A DNA stretch of 64,000 nt from Flagellimonas olearia (GTDB lineage Bacteria; Bacteroidota; Bacteroidia; Flavobacteriales; Flavobacteriaceae): the NCBI RefSeq assembly GCF_009184425.1, contig NZ_WELG01000002.1, positions 1,551,349-1,615,348 of the forward strand, given 5' to 3'. The notes under the pieces are model-generated. The model searched no databases, had not been told where the DNA came from, and saw only the letters and a list, made by a program, of their open reading frames with translations. The translations under genes were made by a program, and so were the position numbers. This document shows positions 23,948 through 33,929 of the stretch, piece by piece; within the stretch, counting starts at the first letter, position 1; each line of letters opens with the position of its first letter.

Positions 23948-26900
23948 TTAAAGCTTAGCCTTTATTGACAATCCTATTGAACGTTGCGATGGCAGTGCCG
24001 TGGTTCCATAGGAACCTTGTGCCCATCCTGTACCATTGGTAGATTCAGGAATGGTGTTCGGAGCGGCCTTGTAGATATAGGCAACATTGTTCGCAAAAAC
24101 GGAAAGTACGATATCCCGTAGTCCTATCTTATCCGAAAGGTCTGGGAGCCTATAATCCAAGGCAATGTTCCGTAAGGCTATATAATCGCTTTTAAACAGT
24201 CTATCTTCAGGGAAGAAACCGTTTGAAAAGTAAGAGGATCCATAATATTCTTCGGCAGATACCACTTGCGCGTTGGGTGTGCCGTCTGCACGAACACCGT
24301 TCAACAATACCCCATCGTTATAGGTTGCCCCATTGGGGTTGGTACCACCTACTTTCTGACCTTCATCGTTCAAGTAGTAAGGAATACCTCCACTTGCTGC
24401 ATCACGGTAGGCCAAACTTTCGTTAAGTACCCCGGCAGCCATCATGTAGGTTTCCGCTTCATTGATGAACGTGGCCCCAAAGGAGTAATCCATATTCACG
24501 ACCAATCCGAAGTTTTTGTAGTTGAACCTTGTAAAAAGTCCTCCGGTTACGTCTGGAAGCAATTTTCCGACTTTTTTGTTGCTTCGGGTAGAATAAGCAT
24601 AGCGTTGTCCGTTACTGTCCACAACAAGCTCCCCGTTGTTGGGGTCGCTGTCATCCGATGGGTTGATGTAGCGGTAGTTTCCGCTCTGTTGGACAATAAG
24701 TCCATACTCGCCACCCACTTCGGCAACGGCATTCAAGCCATTTCTGCTCCAAAGTGATAAAGAGGTAATGTCACCATCAAGTCTTTTTACCTTGGTCTTG
24801 CTCGATGCGAAGGTCATATCCACATCCCACTGAAAATCCTTGCCCACAACAGGCTTGGTCCTCAGGGCAAGTTCCCATCCTTTGTTTTGCACATCACCGG
24901 CGTTGATACGGATGTTGTCCACACCCAATCCGGGAGGCGCTGCCACCTTCATGATCTGGTCATAGGTATTGGCATGGTAATAGGAGAAATCTATCCCCAA
25001 TCTTCTGCCTCGGAAAAAGTATCCTTCAAGACCTACTTCGTATTCACGCTTACGTTCCGGTTTTAAGTTGGGAACGAAGTTTTCGTCGATGGGAGGAAGG
25101 TCGTTCGGTGGAGTCAAGATAAATCCACCTCCAGAAGCCGATACGCCTAGGTTTACATTACTGAAATACAAAGGACCTGGTCTACCCACATCGGCCCAAG
25201 AAGTTCTCAACTTCAAGAACTGAATGGCCTCAGGAAGCTCAAATGAATTGGAAGCGATCCAAGTGGCACTTGCTCCAGGATAGAAATAACTGTTGTTCCC
25301 AGGAGGCAAAATGGATGACCAATCTTGACGGGCCTGGGCCTCTACGTAGATTTGATCGTCCCAATCCACTTGGAATGAACCCAAGAGACTATACAGGATA
25401 TCTTCACCATTGTCATAGACATATTGTGGTTGTACTCCAGAAGGAAGGTTTGAGAAAGAGAAGAAGTTAGGGATTACAAAACCTCCAATTTTCTCGGCTC
25501 CTTTGCTCTCAAAATAGTTGCTTCTGATAACACCACCCACAAACCCGTTGAAACCAAAGTCGTTCCAAGTGTAGTCGTAGTTAAAGGTGGCCTGTCCGTA
25601 GGTCTTTCTAATGATCCTATTGGTATCCCTGAACACAGATCCACTGTTGGGACCTATCAAATCAGGGTCTTGCAGCTTTCCTTTGTATATATTGCGTTCA
25701 GTGGTGTAATCCAATCCACCTAAAATAGAGGCGCTCAAATTATCATTGAACGTTAAATCCAAAGTAAGGGATTGCAGACTGTGTAAACGGTTAAAGTCCG
25801 ATACATTCTGGGTCCAGTCCCACAAGGTACTTACCACGGATGATCTACCATTCGAAATGAAATTGCTTCGTCTTTCCGGATTGGCGAAATAGTTAAAACC
25901 GTTGTCTGTTACCAAATAGCTTCGCAACAAGTCAACATCAATGTCACTGGAATAGGCCCCTAAACTGGATGTGGCCCCCTGGGCATCAAAAGACCCTTCA
26001 TAGGAAGCGTTGTAATTGCTGGTAGTAAACAGGTTGCTGACATACTTCAACGAAATGTTATCATTGATTTCATAAGAAGTATTAAGACTGAAGGTGTTCT
26101 TGGTGTATTTTGCCCCAGGATAAATAGGGTTATACCTCAAGTTGGTATAGGAAAAACGGATAGATCCTTTTTCACCTCCTGAGCTTAACGAAACATTGGC
26201 TGTTTGTTGAGAGCCTGTGCGGAATAACTGGTCATAAACAGACTTGTTGTTGGCAACCCAAGGCCTTCTGGATCCATCCCACCAGTTCAATACCACGCTG
26301 GGATCGTATTTGGGACCAAAGGCAGAACCTGCCACGTCCAATGTTCTTTCATTGTTTTCATCCAAGAAGTAACCTTGGTCATCGGTTTGGGAAGTACTGG
26401 CACTTCTACCTGTCCCGTATTGGTTTTGCAACTCGGGCATGAAAGCACTTTCTTCCATGGTAGTGGTAAAGGAAGCTGATATTCCCAATCCGCGGTTTCT
26501 TGAACCACTTTTGGTGGTGATCAAGATTACCCCGTTGGCCCCTTCACTACCATAGAGTACGGATGCTTTTGCACCTTTAAGGATTTCAAAGGATTGGATG
26601 TCGTCAGGGTTAATGTCGTTGATACCCGTACCATTGTCCCTACCTGTTCTTGCATTGGCTGTAATGTTGGTGTTCTCATCGTGAATTGGAATACCATCCA
26701 CTACGATCAAGGGACGGGTGGTTGAGTTCTCGTCGAACGATACCGCATTACGGATGTTGATTTTCATACCTCCTGAAGGGCCGGTGGCGGTTGAGGCCAC
26801 GGTAACCCCTGAAGCGGTTCCGTATAGGGATTGTAGGGCATTCACAGGAGTACCACTGGCCAGAATCCGTTCTTCACCAACTTTGGCCACGGAGTAACCC

Positions 26901-27589
26901 AAGGCCTTGGCATCTTTTCGGATACCTAGTGCGGTAACAACAACTTCATCCAGTTCGCCAACATCTTCCTGTAGGGTAGTATTGACAGTGGATTGGCCGC
27001 CCACTGGGATTTCCACGGAAACAAACCCTAAATACGAGAATACCAATACTGCCGAATCATTGGATATGGCAATACTATAGTTTCCATCAAAATCGGTGGA
27101 GGTTCCATTGCCCGTTCCTTTTTCCACGACATTTACCCCGGGCAAGGGTTGTCCGTCTGCATCTACAACGGTTCCAGATACCGATCTTTGTACCGCTGTT
27201 TGGGTTTTGACTTCCACAGCTGGGCGATTTCTATCCCTTTTCAAGACAATTTGCTTGTCCAAAATAGAATAGATGACGTCGCTATTGCGGAAAATCCTAT
27301 CCAGAATGGTCTCAACCTTTTCATTCCTTACTCTGATTGAAACGATCCGTCCCAATTTCACTTCTTGGGTGTCGGCCAAGAATTTAAACTCAGTGTTACG
27401 CTCAATCTCGTCGAGCACTTTTTCTACACTGACTTGCTTTAGATTTAGCGATATTTTCGTTGTTTGGGAGTATGAACTAGCTTGGATCTTGAACAACGAA
27501 ACTATCAGCAAAACTGTAGTGAGTTTCATTTTGAGGTCAAATTTCGGGATGTACCATGCGGACACACCCGAATTAGTTGTTTTTTTCAT
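23948..27589 (-). CDS. SusC/RagA-family TonB-dependent outer-membrane transporter with STN domain (locus 2)
   Basis: 1213 residues. A signal peptide-like segment covers about residues 20-42. An STN signalling domain follows (about 43-120; I-S-L-N-L-K-Q-V-S-V-E-K-V-L), then a carboxypeptidase-regulatory-like domain (about 133-215; G-T-V-V-D-A-D-G-Q-P-L-P-G-V), a TonB-box-like E-V-V-V-T-A-L-G-I, the plug and a large barrel with K-A-S-V-L-Y-G-S-E-G-A-N-G-V-I-L-I-T-T-K. The STN domain pairs with the FecR protein encoded upstream. The transporter works with the adjacent SusD. Confidence 0.95.
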   Translation of the reverse strand: MKKTTNSGVSAWYIPKFDLKMKLTTVLLIVSLFKIQASSYSQTTKISLNLKQVSVEKVLDEIERNTEFKFLADTQEVKLGRIVSIRVRNEKVETILDRIFRNSDVIYSILDKQIVLKRDRNRPAVEVKTQTAVQRSVSGTVVDADGQPLPGVNVVEKGTGNGTSTDFDGNYSIAISNDSAVLVFSYLGFVSVEIPVGGQSTVNTTLQEDVGELDEVVVTALGIRKDAKALGYSVAKVGEERILASGTPVNALQSLYGTASGVTVASTATGPSGGMKINIRNAVSFDENSTTRPLIVVDGIPIHDENTNITANARTGRDNGTGINDINPDDIQSFEILKGAKASVLYGSEGANGVILITTKSGSRNRGLGISASFTTTMEESAFMPELQNQYGTGRSASTSQTDDQGYFLDENNERTLDVAGSAFGPKYDPSVVLNWWDGSRRPWVANNKSVYDQLFRTGSQQTANVSLSSGGEKGSIRFSYTNLRYNPIYPGAKYTKNTFSLNTSYEINDNISLKYVSNLFTTSNYNASYEGSFDAQGATSSLGAYSSDIDVDLLRSYLVTDNGFNYFANPERRSNFISNGRSSVVSTLWDWTQNVSDFNRLHSLQSLTLDLTFNDNLSASILGGLDYTTERNIYKGKLQDPDLIGPNSGSVFRDTNRIIRKTYGQATFNYDYTWNDFGFNGFVGGVIRSNYFESKGAEKIGGFVIPNFFSFSNLPSGVQPQYVYDNGEDILYSLLGSFQVDWDDQIYVEAQARQDWSSILPPGNNSYFYPGASATWIASNSFELPEAIQFLKLRTSWADVGRPGPLYFSNVNLGVSASGGGFILTPPNDLPPIDENFVPNLKPERKREYEVGLEGYFFRGRRLGIDFSYYHANTYDQIMKVAAPPGLGVDNIRINAGDVQNKGWELALRTKPVVGKDFQWDVDMTFASSKTKVKRLDGDITSLSLWSRNGLNAVAEVGGEYGLIVQQSGNYRYINPSDDSDPNNGELVVDSNGQRYAYSTRSNKKVGKLLPDVTGGLFTRFNYKNFGLVVNMDYSFGATFINEAETYMMAAGVLNESLAYRDAASGGIPYYLNDEGQKVGGTNPNGATYNDGVLLNGVRADGTPNAQVVSAEEYYGSSYFSNGFFPEDRLFKSDYIALRNIALDYRLPDLSDKIGLRDIVLSVFANNVAYIYKAAPNTIPESTNGTGWAQGSYGTTALPSQRSIGLSIKAKL

Positions 27590-27639
27590 ACTTTTAAAAA
27601 CGTTATTGTGGTTTTACTTTAGTTAGATCACTTTTTACT

Positions 27640-27669
27640 AATCGGAGGATGTTCGCCCATTCTCCGATT
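27640..27669 (-). promoter_or_regulatory. Hairpin in the FecR-SusC gap, locus 2
   Basis: Perfect 8-nt arms AATCGGAG and CTCCGATT around a 14-nt loop. On the coding (minus) strand it ends 50 nt before the susC ATG and is not followed by a T-run. Its position parallels the hairpin in locus 1. Confidence 0.58.
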
Positions 27670-27684
27670 TTGTGATTTTTGGAA

Positions 27685-27708
27685 TTGTTAGTTTGTTAGT
27701 TTGTTAGT
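27685..27708. repeat. Three tandem copies of TTGTTAGT
   Basis: Three perfect 8-bp copies in the gap between FecR and SusC of locus 2. It is a short simple repeat; no function can be assigned. Confidence 0.7.
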
Positions 27709-27732
27709 TTTCGCTCATGTATTCTCTTGTTT

Positions 27733-28881
27733 TTAGTTAATAATTATCTGATTATCAGTTATTGAGTAATCTATTGAGTAGTTTTCTTTAAAGGCTTTCA
27801 TGACCTGTTCTATGGTCTCTATGTCAAAAGAGGCGTTGTAAAACTTTTCATCCAATGCCTGATTGTTGTTGATGATGGTAACGTTATAGCGTCGTTCCAG
27901 TTTTTTACGAATGTTTTTGAAAGGGATGTTCTTGAAAATTATCCTTCCACTGGTCCATGAGGTATAAATGTCGGTTTCGACTTCCTCTATGGTCATTTTT
28001 TCGGAGTTCTTGTCCCATGACGCTTTTTGGTTGGGGACAATGACAAAGGAATCATCCAAATTGGACTTGTCCTTGTTTGTCAATTGTACCGAGCCTTCCA
28101 CCAGAACGGTTGAGATGTCATCGTCCTCAGGATAGGAGGAAACATTGAATTTTGTACCCAGTACCTCAACTTGTACGTTATTGGCGGTCACCAAGAAAGG
28201 ATGGTTCTCATCTCTGGTAACATCAAAGAAGGCTTCTCCCCAAATCTCCACCTCCCTGTTATGACCTTCAATGAATTGAATGGGATATTTAATGGTGCTC
28301 CCGGCGTTGAGCTTTACGGAAGTGCCATCGGAAAGAACCAAGTCGAACCGTTTACCCAACGGAACGGTCAATTCGTTGTAAACCAATTCCTTTTGCTCTT
28401 TTTTCTCTTGGGCATAGGTAATGGTGTTTCCGGTTTGGACCCCTACCACGTTTCCTTGGGAATCCGTAATGTTTTTACGGTCATTTTCAGAAATCACATC
28501 GGTGCTCCCATTATCCAACTTCAACACGATACTGTTTTCCGGTTGAAGTAGGGGCAGGTCCGCTTTCTTATGGTCATCAATTTCAAAGAACAGATATGTT
28601 GAGCCAAGTAAAATGGTGATGCCAGCCGCATACTTTAAAAACTTTTGGGAAGGGAACCGCTTGGGAATCCTATTTTTTGACTTTTCCTTGCCTATATTTT
28701 GAAGTATTCCATCCAAAATATCTCTTTTGAGTGCTTCAGAATTTCCCAATGCTGAAGGCCATTCATCATCGTGTTGGTTCTGGAAACTATCCAGATAGTT
28801 CAATAGCATTTGCTCTTCTTCAGGAGTGGTGGTACCATCCTGATATCTCTCCAAAAGGGATAAAAAATTCTTTTTGTCCAT
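27733..28881 (-). CDS. FecR-type anti-sigma factor (locus 2)
   Basis: 382 residues. The cytoplasmic sigma-binding domain covers about residues 1-78. One transmembrane helix follows near 84-102 (Y-A-A-G-I-T-I-L-L-G-S). The FecR domain lies at about 165-285 (L-S-D-G-T-S-V-K-L-N-A-G-S, then G-E-A-F-F-D-V). A DUF4974-like domain ends the protein. It should sequester the ECF sigma factor encoded 133 nt upstream and release it when the SusC signalling domain reports ligand. It is 50 residues longer than the locus-1 FecR, mostly between the membrane helix and the FecR domain. Confidence 0.92.
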   Translation of the reverse strand: MDKKNFLSLLERYQDGTTTPEEEQMLLNYLDSFQNQHDDEWPSALGNSEALKRDILDGILQNIGKEKSKNRIPKRFPSQKFLKYAAGITILLGSTYLFFEIDDHKKADLPLLQPENSIVLKLDNGSTDVISENDRKNITDSQGNVVGVQTGNTITYAQEKKEQKELVYNELTVPLGKRFDLVLSDGTSVKLNAGSTIKYPIQFIEGHNREVEIWGEAFFDVTRDENHPFLVTANNVQVEVLGTKFNVSSYPEDDDISTVLVEGSVQLTNKDKSNLDDSFVIVPNQKASWDKNSEKMTIEEVETDIYTSWTSGRIIFKNIPFKNIRKKLERRYNVTIINNNQALDEKFYNASFDIETIEQVMKAFKENYSIDYSITDNQIIIN

Positions 28882-29014
28882 TGTTGCTATGTGGATCCAA
28901 TTAGGGTCCTTCAGTTATATAGTGTTGGTAAAAGCAAACATCCCCTAGTCCAAAAAGGGATTTTTTTGTTTTTTCTCGTTTATGGTTGAAAAACAGAGGG
29001 TTTGTCGTAGGTAA

Positions 29015-29596
29015 TTATCCGTGAAATAGAAGCAATATGGCCAAAAGATAGGTGCCTACCGAACTGCGCAATACTTTAAGGGCCTTGGTAATATGGTTTT
29101 CAACGGTCTTTGTGGAAATATCCAAAAATTGGGAAATTTCAGCATGGCTAAGCTGCTCCTCCCGGCTAAGGGTGTATACTTCCCTGCACTTTTGTGGTAA
29201 GCTCTCCACGGTGGTACTTATTCTTTGTACCAGTTCTTGATAGAGATACTCGGACTCGGGGGAATTATAGTGCAACCGTTGGTCCAGATTTTCAAAAAGA
29301 TGGGAGCCAAGGCTTTTTTCCTTTTTTCGTATTTGGGCAAATATCTGGTAACGGGCACTGGAAAAAAGATAACTCTTGAATGTAGAAGTAACATGGAGTT
29401 TTTCCCTTCTTTTCCATAGGTCCATGAATAAATCTTGCACAATGTCCTTGCACACCTCTTTGTCCCTAAGTACGTTATATGTGTAAAGATAAACTGGGTT
29501 CCAATATCTGTTGTACAGTTCGGTCAATGCATTTTCATCGTTGTTTCGCAAACGATTCAGCAAAACCTCATCTGTATGTAGAAATAGTCCTCCCAT
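29015..29596 (-). CDS. ECF RNA polymerase sigma factor (locus 2)
   Basis: 193 residues. Region 2 (A-L-T-E-L-Y-N-R-Y-W, K-D-I-V-Q-D-L-F-M-D-L-W, S-S-A-R-Y) lies at about residues 22-95. Region 4 (L-P-Q-K-C-R-E-V-Y-T-L-S-R, D-I-S-T-K-T-V-E-N-H-I-T-K-A) lies at about 130-185. A short hydrophobic tail ends the protein (Y-L-L-A-I-L-L-L-F), unusual for a soluble sigma factor but seen in some Bacteroidota members. It should drive the locus-2 susCD genes and is probably controlled by the FecR protein downstream. Confidence 0.92.
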   Translation of the reverse strand: MGGLFLHTDEVLLNRLRNNDENALTELYNRYWNPVYLYTYNVLRDKEVCKDIVQDLFMDLWKRREKLHVTSTFKSYLFSSARYQIFAQIRKKEKSLGSHLFENLDQRLHYNSPESEYLYQELVQRISTTVESLPQKCREVYTLSREEQLSHAEISQFLDISTKTVENHITKALKVLRSSVGTYLLAILLLFHG

Positions 29597-29868
29597 AGGT
29601 TTTTGGGCTTGTCGTTATAAATTATTTTATAAAACAATACCCAAGACTAAAAGTAAATAAAATTTAAAGCGGAATTTGCTTTTTTTTAACAGATGATGAT
29701 ATTTTTTTTGCTCTATTCCTGTTTTTTTGTCATTTGTTGAATAAAACTATGTGTTTTTTGCGCTTTTACTCCCTTTGAAAGCGGTGGGTTTTGTAAAAGT
29801 TCTGTTAATTCCTGTAGATGGTACACTTTTGACTCCCAAGCCAAGGTGCAGCCAAGGCTTGTTTTCTG

Positions 29869-31806
29869 CTATTGCTGTCGCGTTTGTTTGGATATACGCT
29901 GCTTTAATTTGGATTCACCATTCAGAAACAGCTCTATTACATAACGACCGTCCTCGTACTGGGTCATATCAATATCAAAAGTGGTGTCCTGTATTTGGGT
30001 GAACGGAATCTTCTCTTGTATATCGCCGTCTTTCAAGATATGGATTTCACCATCCATGGGTTTTTCCAGTTGCACAAACAATTGTGTTTGGTCTTGTATC
30101 CTTCTGGGATGAAGCTTCAATAAACTTTGCTCAACGGTATCATCCAGTTTGGGGTTGTTCTTTACCGTAAAATCCAATTGTTCGCCGATTCCACAATCAC
30201 TTTCAAAACGGTGCAGTACCCTTCCGTCCATGTCCGATATCTGCAAATAACCAAACCCTTGTTGCGGCATGAACCAAAACTCCAATCCATTGTGGCCGGA
30301 GTCTTCCAAGTTCATTCGATAGTGTCCCAAACCAAGGTCAACAGTGTCTTTATATAGCGTATCTTTCTTAACCGTATTGGGGTCTTTTTCATAGACAACC
30401 CTATTGGCTTCATCCACTATGCGAATCATGTTTTCCTCTGGAGTGTTGTTGGATTTATAGGATATCACCACTTGTTTGGGCATTTCTTTGGGAGACATGA
30501 ACATGGATTCCCTTTGGTTGTCTGCCTGCCAAGCGTCCGTTTGACCGTTTGGTTTTTTCAGCTTTACATAAAATGTGTTTTCCCCAAAGTTGAAATCAAT
30601 GGCCCCGGGAAGTACAAGAATGGCTTCTTCATAAAACTTTAGTGAACCAGTCCATTCAAAAGTCTTCTTTTCAAAGCCTTTTGTACCATATTCAATGGTC
30701 AATGCGGTCAGGGTTTCACTGCCCAAGTTTTTAACAACGATTTTTGGTTCAACGATCGAGGGGTTAAAGCGGTTCAGTTCCGGTGCGGCATTGGGAACCA
30801 GTATTTGGTCCAGGGATACATCAAATTTTTTGTTGGGTGTTCCATATTGAAAGAGCACTGCACTGATGCTCTCATTGGCTTGGATATTTTCGGTGGCCGT
30901 ATAGGGTTCCAACTCAAAATCTATGGTATGGGAAGTGTTGGTTACCGGGAAATCAATGATGTCCGGAGCCTGAAGGTCGCCCGGGCACCAATAGGCGCGA
31001 TCAAAAATCCAAGTTCCACCTTGCGGATATAGGTTGTTGTCCGCACATTCCTTCCACATATCCCTTCGATCAATGGGCTGTCCATCTACCAAAACCTCCC
31101 GCCATCTACTACAAAACTCACTGCAGCCTTTGGGCTGATCATAGCCATGCCCGGTATGCAATATCCGCAGCCTGCTGAATGCAGCTCCTTCTTCCATGGC
31201 TATGTTTTGGGGAGTAAGCGACTCTTCAATGGGATTTTCAGGGTCACCATAATTAAACCTGCCGTCGTATACTTCGTTGTACATAATCGGTTGGGCTACG
31301 GGGTCTCCCAATTCCATATCAAAACTAACGGTAAGGTCCCAACCCACACTGGTGGCTTCATAGCCGGTGTGGTTGTATTCAATCTCAACACTGTCCCTTA
31401 AAATGCTCGCGAAATCGGTCACATCAATCCGCCAATGCCAACGCCAATCCTTTTTAAAATTACTGCCATAAGGAGTCAACATTTTACCAATTTCCAAGTC
31501 CAATGTATCCCCTTTGATGCCACCGATACGGTTGATTCGGATAGGGTCCAAATAGTCCCAATGCGCAATGTTGATGGAATCCGGGTGTCCCAAAGCCACC
31601 TCCATAAAAATGCGTCGTATGGATTCATCCTTGCTTGGAAAAACGCCCCAAGCCGCAAAAGGATTGTTTCCCTTATTGGGGTTACAGACAATGGTGGTGT
31701 GGTCATGGGTGACAACCGTGTGTATTTTTCTTTCTTCAGGGGTGTTCTCACATCCAGTCAAGAAGATTGAAATCAATAGTAGGGAAAGGAAGAGGTTGGA
31801 TTTCAT
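29869..31806 (-). CDS. PNGase F-like peptide-N-glycosidase lipoprotein
   Basis: 645 residues with lipobox I-F-L-T-G-C near residue 19. About residues 30-320 resemble peptide-N4-(N-acetyl-beta-glucosaminyl)asparagine amidase F: N-to-C markers include L-T-P-Y-G, W-R-I-D-V-T-D-F, T-G-H-G-Y, C-S-E-F-C and Y-P-Q-G-G-T-W, with R-A-Y-W-C-P-G close behind. PNGase F cleaves the asparagine-glycan bond and releases whole N-glycans. The C-terminal 300 residues contain CARDB-like and beta-sandwich segments of unclear role. The gene lies 272 nt upstream of the locus-2 sigma gene on the same strand. A surface enzyme feeding released N-glycans to the adjacent SusCD pair is the natural reading, like the glycoprotein-deglycosylation system of Capnocytophaga. 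Activity is inferred. Confidence 0.84.
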   Translation of the reverse strand: MKSNLFLSLLLISIFLTGCENTPEERKIHTVVTHDHTTIVCNPNKGNNPFAAWGVFPSKDESIRRIFMEVALGHPDSINIAHWDYLDPIRINRIGGIKGDTLDLEIGKMLTPYGSNFKKDWRWHWRIDVTDFASILRDSVEIEYNHTGYEATSVGWDLTVSFDMELGDPVAQPIMYNEVYDGRFNYGDPENPIEESLTPQNIAMEEGAAFSRLRILHTGHGYDQPKGCSEFCSRWREVLVDGQPIDRRDMWKECADNNLYPQGGTWIFDRAYWCPGDLQAPDIIDFPVTNTSHTIDFELEPYTATENIQANESISAVLFQYGTPNKKFDVSLDQILVPNAAPELNRFNPSIVEPKIVVKNLGSETLTALTIEYGTKGFEKKTFEWTGSLKFYEEAILVLPGAIDFNFGENTFYVKLKKPNGQTDAWQADNQRESMFMSPKEMPKQVVISYKSNNTPEENMIRIVDEANRVVYEKDPNTVKKDTLYKDTVDLGLGHYRMNLEDSGHNGLEFWFMPQQGFGYLQISDMDGRVLHRFESDCGIGEQLDFTVKNNPKLDDTVEQSLLKLHPRRIQDQTQLFVQLEKPMDGEIHILKDGDIQEKIPFTQIQDTTFDIDMTQYEDGRYVIELFLNGESKLKQRISKQTRQQ

Positions 31807-32070
31807 GTACGCGTTTTTTGAAAATTGTAAGGGGTTATGGGGCGTAAAAATATATTTTTTGGAAAGACTTGACCCAAATTCAGAAAAAAACGGGTGTTTT
31901 TGGTAAGCCGGCCTCTATGCCTTAATAAGGTCTTCATTTTTTAAGGGGATAACGGAAAAACCCATATTTAACTTGGTTTTGAATCAAATAAATACCCGCT
32001 TGGGGAGGAGAAAGTTTTGGGTGGTTCCGAATAGTTTCTATTTTAGGGGGCAATAGCCATAGATGATATT

Positions 32071-33648
32071 ATGAAACCAACATTCCAAACCGCGAAGTTT
32101 TTATACGTATGCACTGTATTTCTGCTGATGCTTTCTTGTAAGCAGGAACCAAAACCGTCCCAACCCGTTCAAAAGCCCAATATCATATACATCTTGGCGG
32201 ACGACCTAGGGTATGGAGAAGTGGGAGCCTACGGTCAGGAAAAAATTGAAACTCCCAACATAGATGCACTGGCCAAGGACGGGATGCGCTTTACACAGCA
32301 TTATACCGGGGCCCCGGTCTGCGCTCCGGCCCGTTACATGTTGCTCACGGGCAGGCACGCCGGACATGCTTTCATCCGGGGAAATGATGAATGGCGTGAA
32401 CGGGGCAAAGTCTGGGATTACAGAGAAGCCATTAAGGATTCGACCCTTGAAGGACAACGACCTGTACCGGATTCCACCCTATTTTTTCCAAAATTATTGC
32501 AACAAAAGGGATACACTACAGGCATCGTTGGAAAATGGGGGTTGGGGGCACCGCATACCCATTCCGTTCCCAACAATATGGGATTCGATTATTTCTTTGG
32601 TTACAACTGCCAAAGACAGGCCCATACCTATTATCCCGTCCATTTGTATGAAAACAAGAATAGGGTATACCTCAACAATGACACCATTGCTCCCAACACC
32701 AAGTTGGCGGAAGGTGCGGACCCCCATGACCCGGAGAGCTACAAGAACTATAATCTGAATGATTACGCCCCGGAGCTGATGTATGAAAAAATGATGGACT
32801 TTATTCAGGGGAACAAGGAGAAACCTTTCTTCTTTTACTGGGCATCACCTATTCCCCATAATCCTATCCAGGCGCCTCAACGATGGGTGGACCATTACAA
32901 GCAAAAATTTGGGGAAGAAGAGCCCTACTTGGGGCAAAAGGGATATTTTCCCCATCAAAATCCGAAAGCGGGCTATGCCGCGATGATTTCCTATTTGGAT
33001 GAAAACGTGGGCAAGCTGGTAGCGTATTTGAAAGCAGAAGGGCTCTACGATAATACCTTGATTATTTTTTCATCGGACAATGGAGTTACCTTCACAGGCG
33101 GAACCGATGGGGCCTATTTTAATAGTTCGGGTCCGTTTGGCGAGGCGTATGGACAAGGCAAGGGTTTTGTTTACGAAGGCGGAATACGGGTTCCCATGAT
33201 TGCCTCGTGGCCGGCAAAAATCAAGGCGGGTACCACATCCGATCATATTTCCGCCCATTATGATGTCATGGCCACCTTGGCCGATGTTGTGGGCTATGAA
33301 ACTCCTCAAGATACTGATGGAATCAGCTTTTTACCCACTCTGTTGGGAGCAGAGGGGCAGCAACAGCACGACTTTTTGTTTTGGGAATTTCCCGAATATG
33401 GAGGACAAGTGGCCATCAGAATGGGAAAATGGAAAGTGGTGCGCCAACATTTAAAAGACAAGGAGGCTCCCACTTTGGAGTTGTATGATCTGGAGCAAGA
33501 CCCAGCAGAGAGCAACAATGTTGCCAAAGACCATCCCGAAATCCTTCAGAAAGCGGCGCAAATCTTTGAGCAAGAGCATACCAACGCGGAAACGGAACGG
33601 TTCAGAATTCCTTTGATAGAAAACAACCTATTGGCCGAACAAGAGTAA
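32071..33648 (+). CDS. S1-family sulfatase, lipoprotein
   Basis: 525 residues with lipobox L-M-L-S-C at residue 23. The alkaline-phosphatase-like sulfatase fold begins with N-I-I-Y-I-L-A-D-D-L-G-Y-G (metal ligands Asp44-Asp45). The maturation motif C-A-P-A-R starts at Cys84, the residue converted to formylglycine, followed by L-L-T-G-R. Further metal-site motifs are G-K-W-G and S-S-D-N-G. It should remove sulfate esters from a carbohydrate. Because the motif has Cys, not Ser, either an anSME-type or a copper-dependent maturase could process it; neither is in the window. It is divergent from the PNGase gene and lies upstream of the third SusCD pair. Confidence 0.93.
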   Translation: MKPTFQTAKFLYVCTVFLLMLSCKQEPKPSQPVQKPNIIYILADDLGYGEVGAYGQEKIETPNIDALAKDGMRFTQHYTGAPVCAPARYMLLTGRHAGHAFIRGNDEWRERGKVWDYREAIKDSTLEGQRPVPDSTLFFPKLLQQKGYTTGIVGKWGLGAPHTHSVPNNMGFDYFFGYNCQRQAHTYYPVHLYENKNRVYLNNDTIAPNTKLAEGADPHDPESYKNYNLNDYAPELMYEKMMDFIQGNKEKPFFFYWASPIPHNPIQAPQRWVDHYKQKFGEEEPYLGQKGYFPHQNPKAGYAAMISYLDENVGKLVAYLKAEGLYDNTLIIFSSDNGVTFTGGTDGAYFNSSGPFGEAYGQGKGFVYEGGIRVPMIASWPAKIKAGTTSDHISAHYDVMATLADVVGYETPQDTDGISFLPTLLGAEGQQQHDFLFWEFPEYGGQVAIRMGKWKVVRQHLKDKEAPTLELYDLEQDPAESNNVAKDHPEILQKAAQIFEQEHTNAETERFRIPLIENNLLAEQE

Positions 33649-33670
33649 GAGGATTGCCACATCAAGAAAA

Positions 33671-33690
33671 AGCCTCCCTTATGGGAGGCT
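33671..33690 (+). terminator. Hairpin after the sulfatase gene, possible weak terminator
   Basis: Perfect 8-nt arms AGCCTCCC and GGGAGGCT around TTAT, 22 nt after the sulfatase stop. No T-run follows, so it may be a transcript-stabilising hairpin instead. Confidence 0.5.
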
Positions 33691-33929
33691 GGCTAATTCA
33701 AAAAATCATAAAATGAGAACAAAGCTCATGTTTATGTTGGGCCAAAAGTAGTCCCAACCACCCTTCATTTTTTTTATTTGATATGAAACCCCAAGATTCT
33801 GATACCTGCATCTTGGCACTAAGGTCCTTTCCAAAATTTTAAGGAATCATACAGCCGTAAACAAGCCATATGCACTAGGTTTTTAGTGCTTCAGGTTGGT
33901 GTATATCACTATTGGATATTGGTTAAGAT

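Noticed and set aside
29800-29868. Terminator after the PNGase F-like gene
   Set aside because: A 6-bp stem (CAAGCC/GGCTTG) is present, but no T-run follows on the coding strand.
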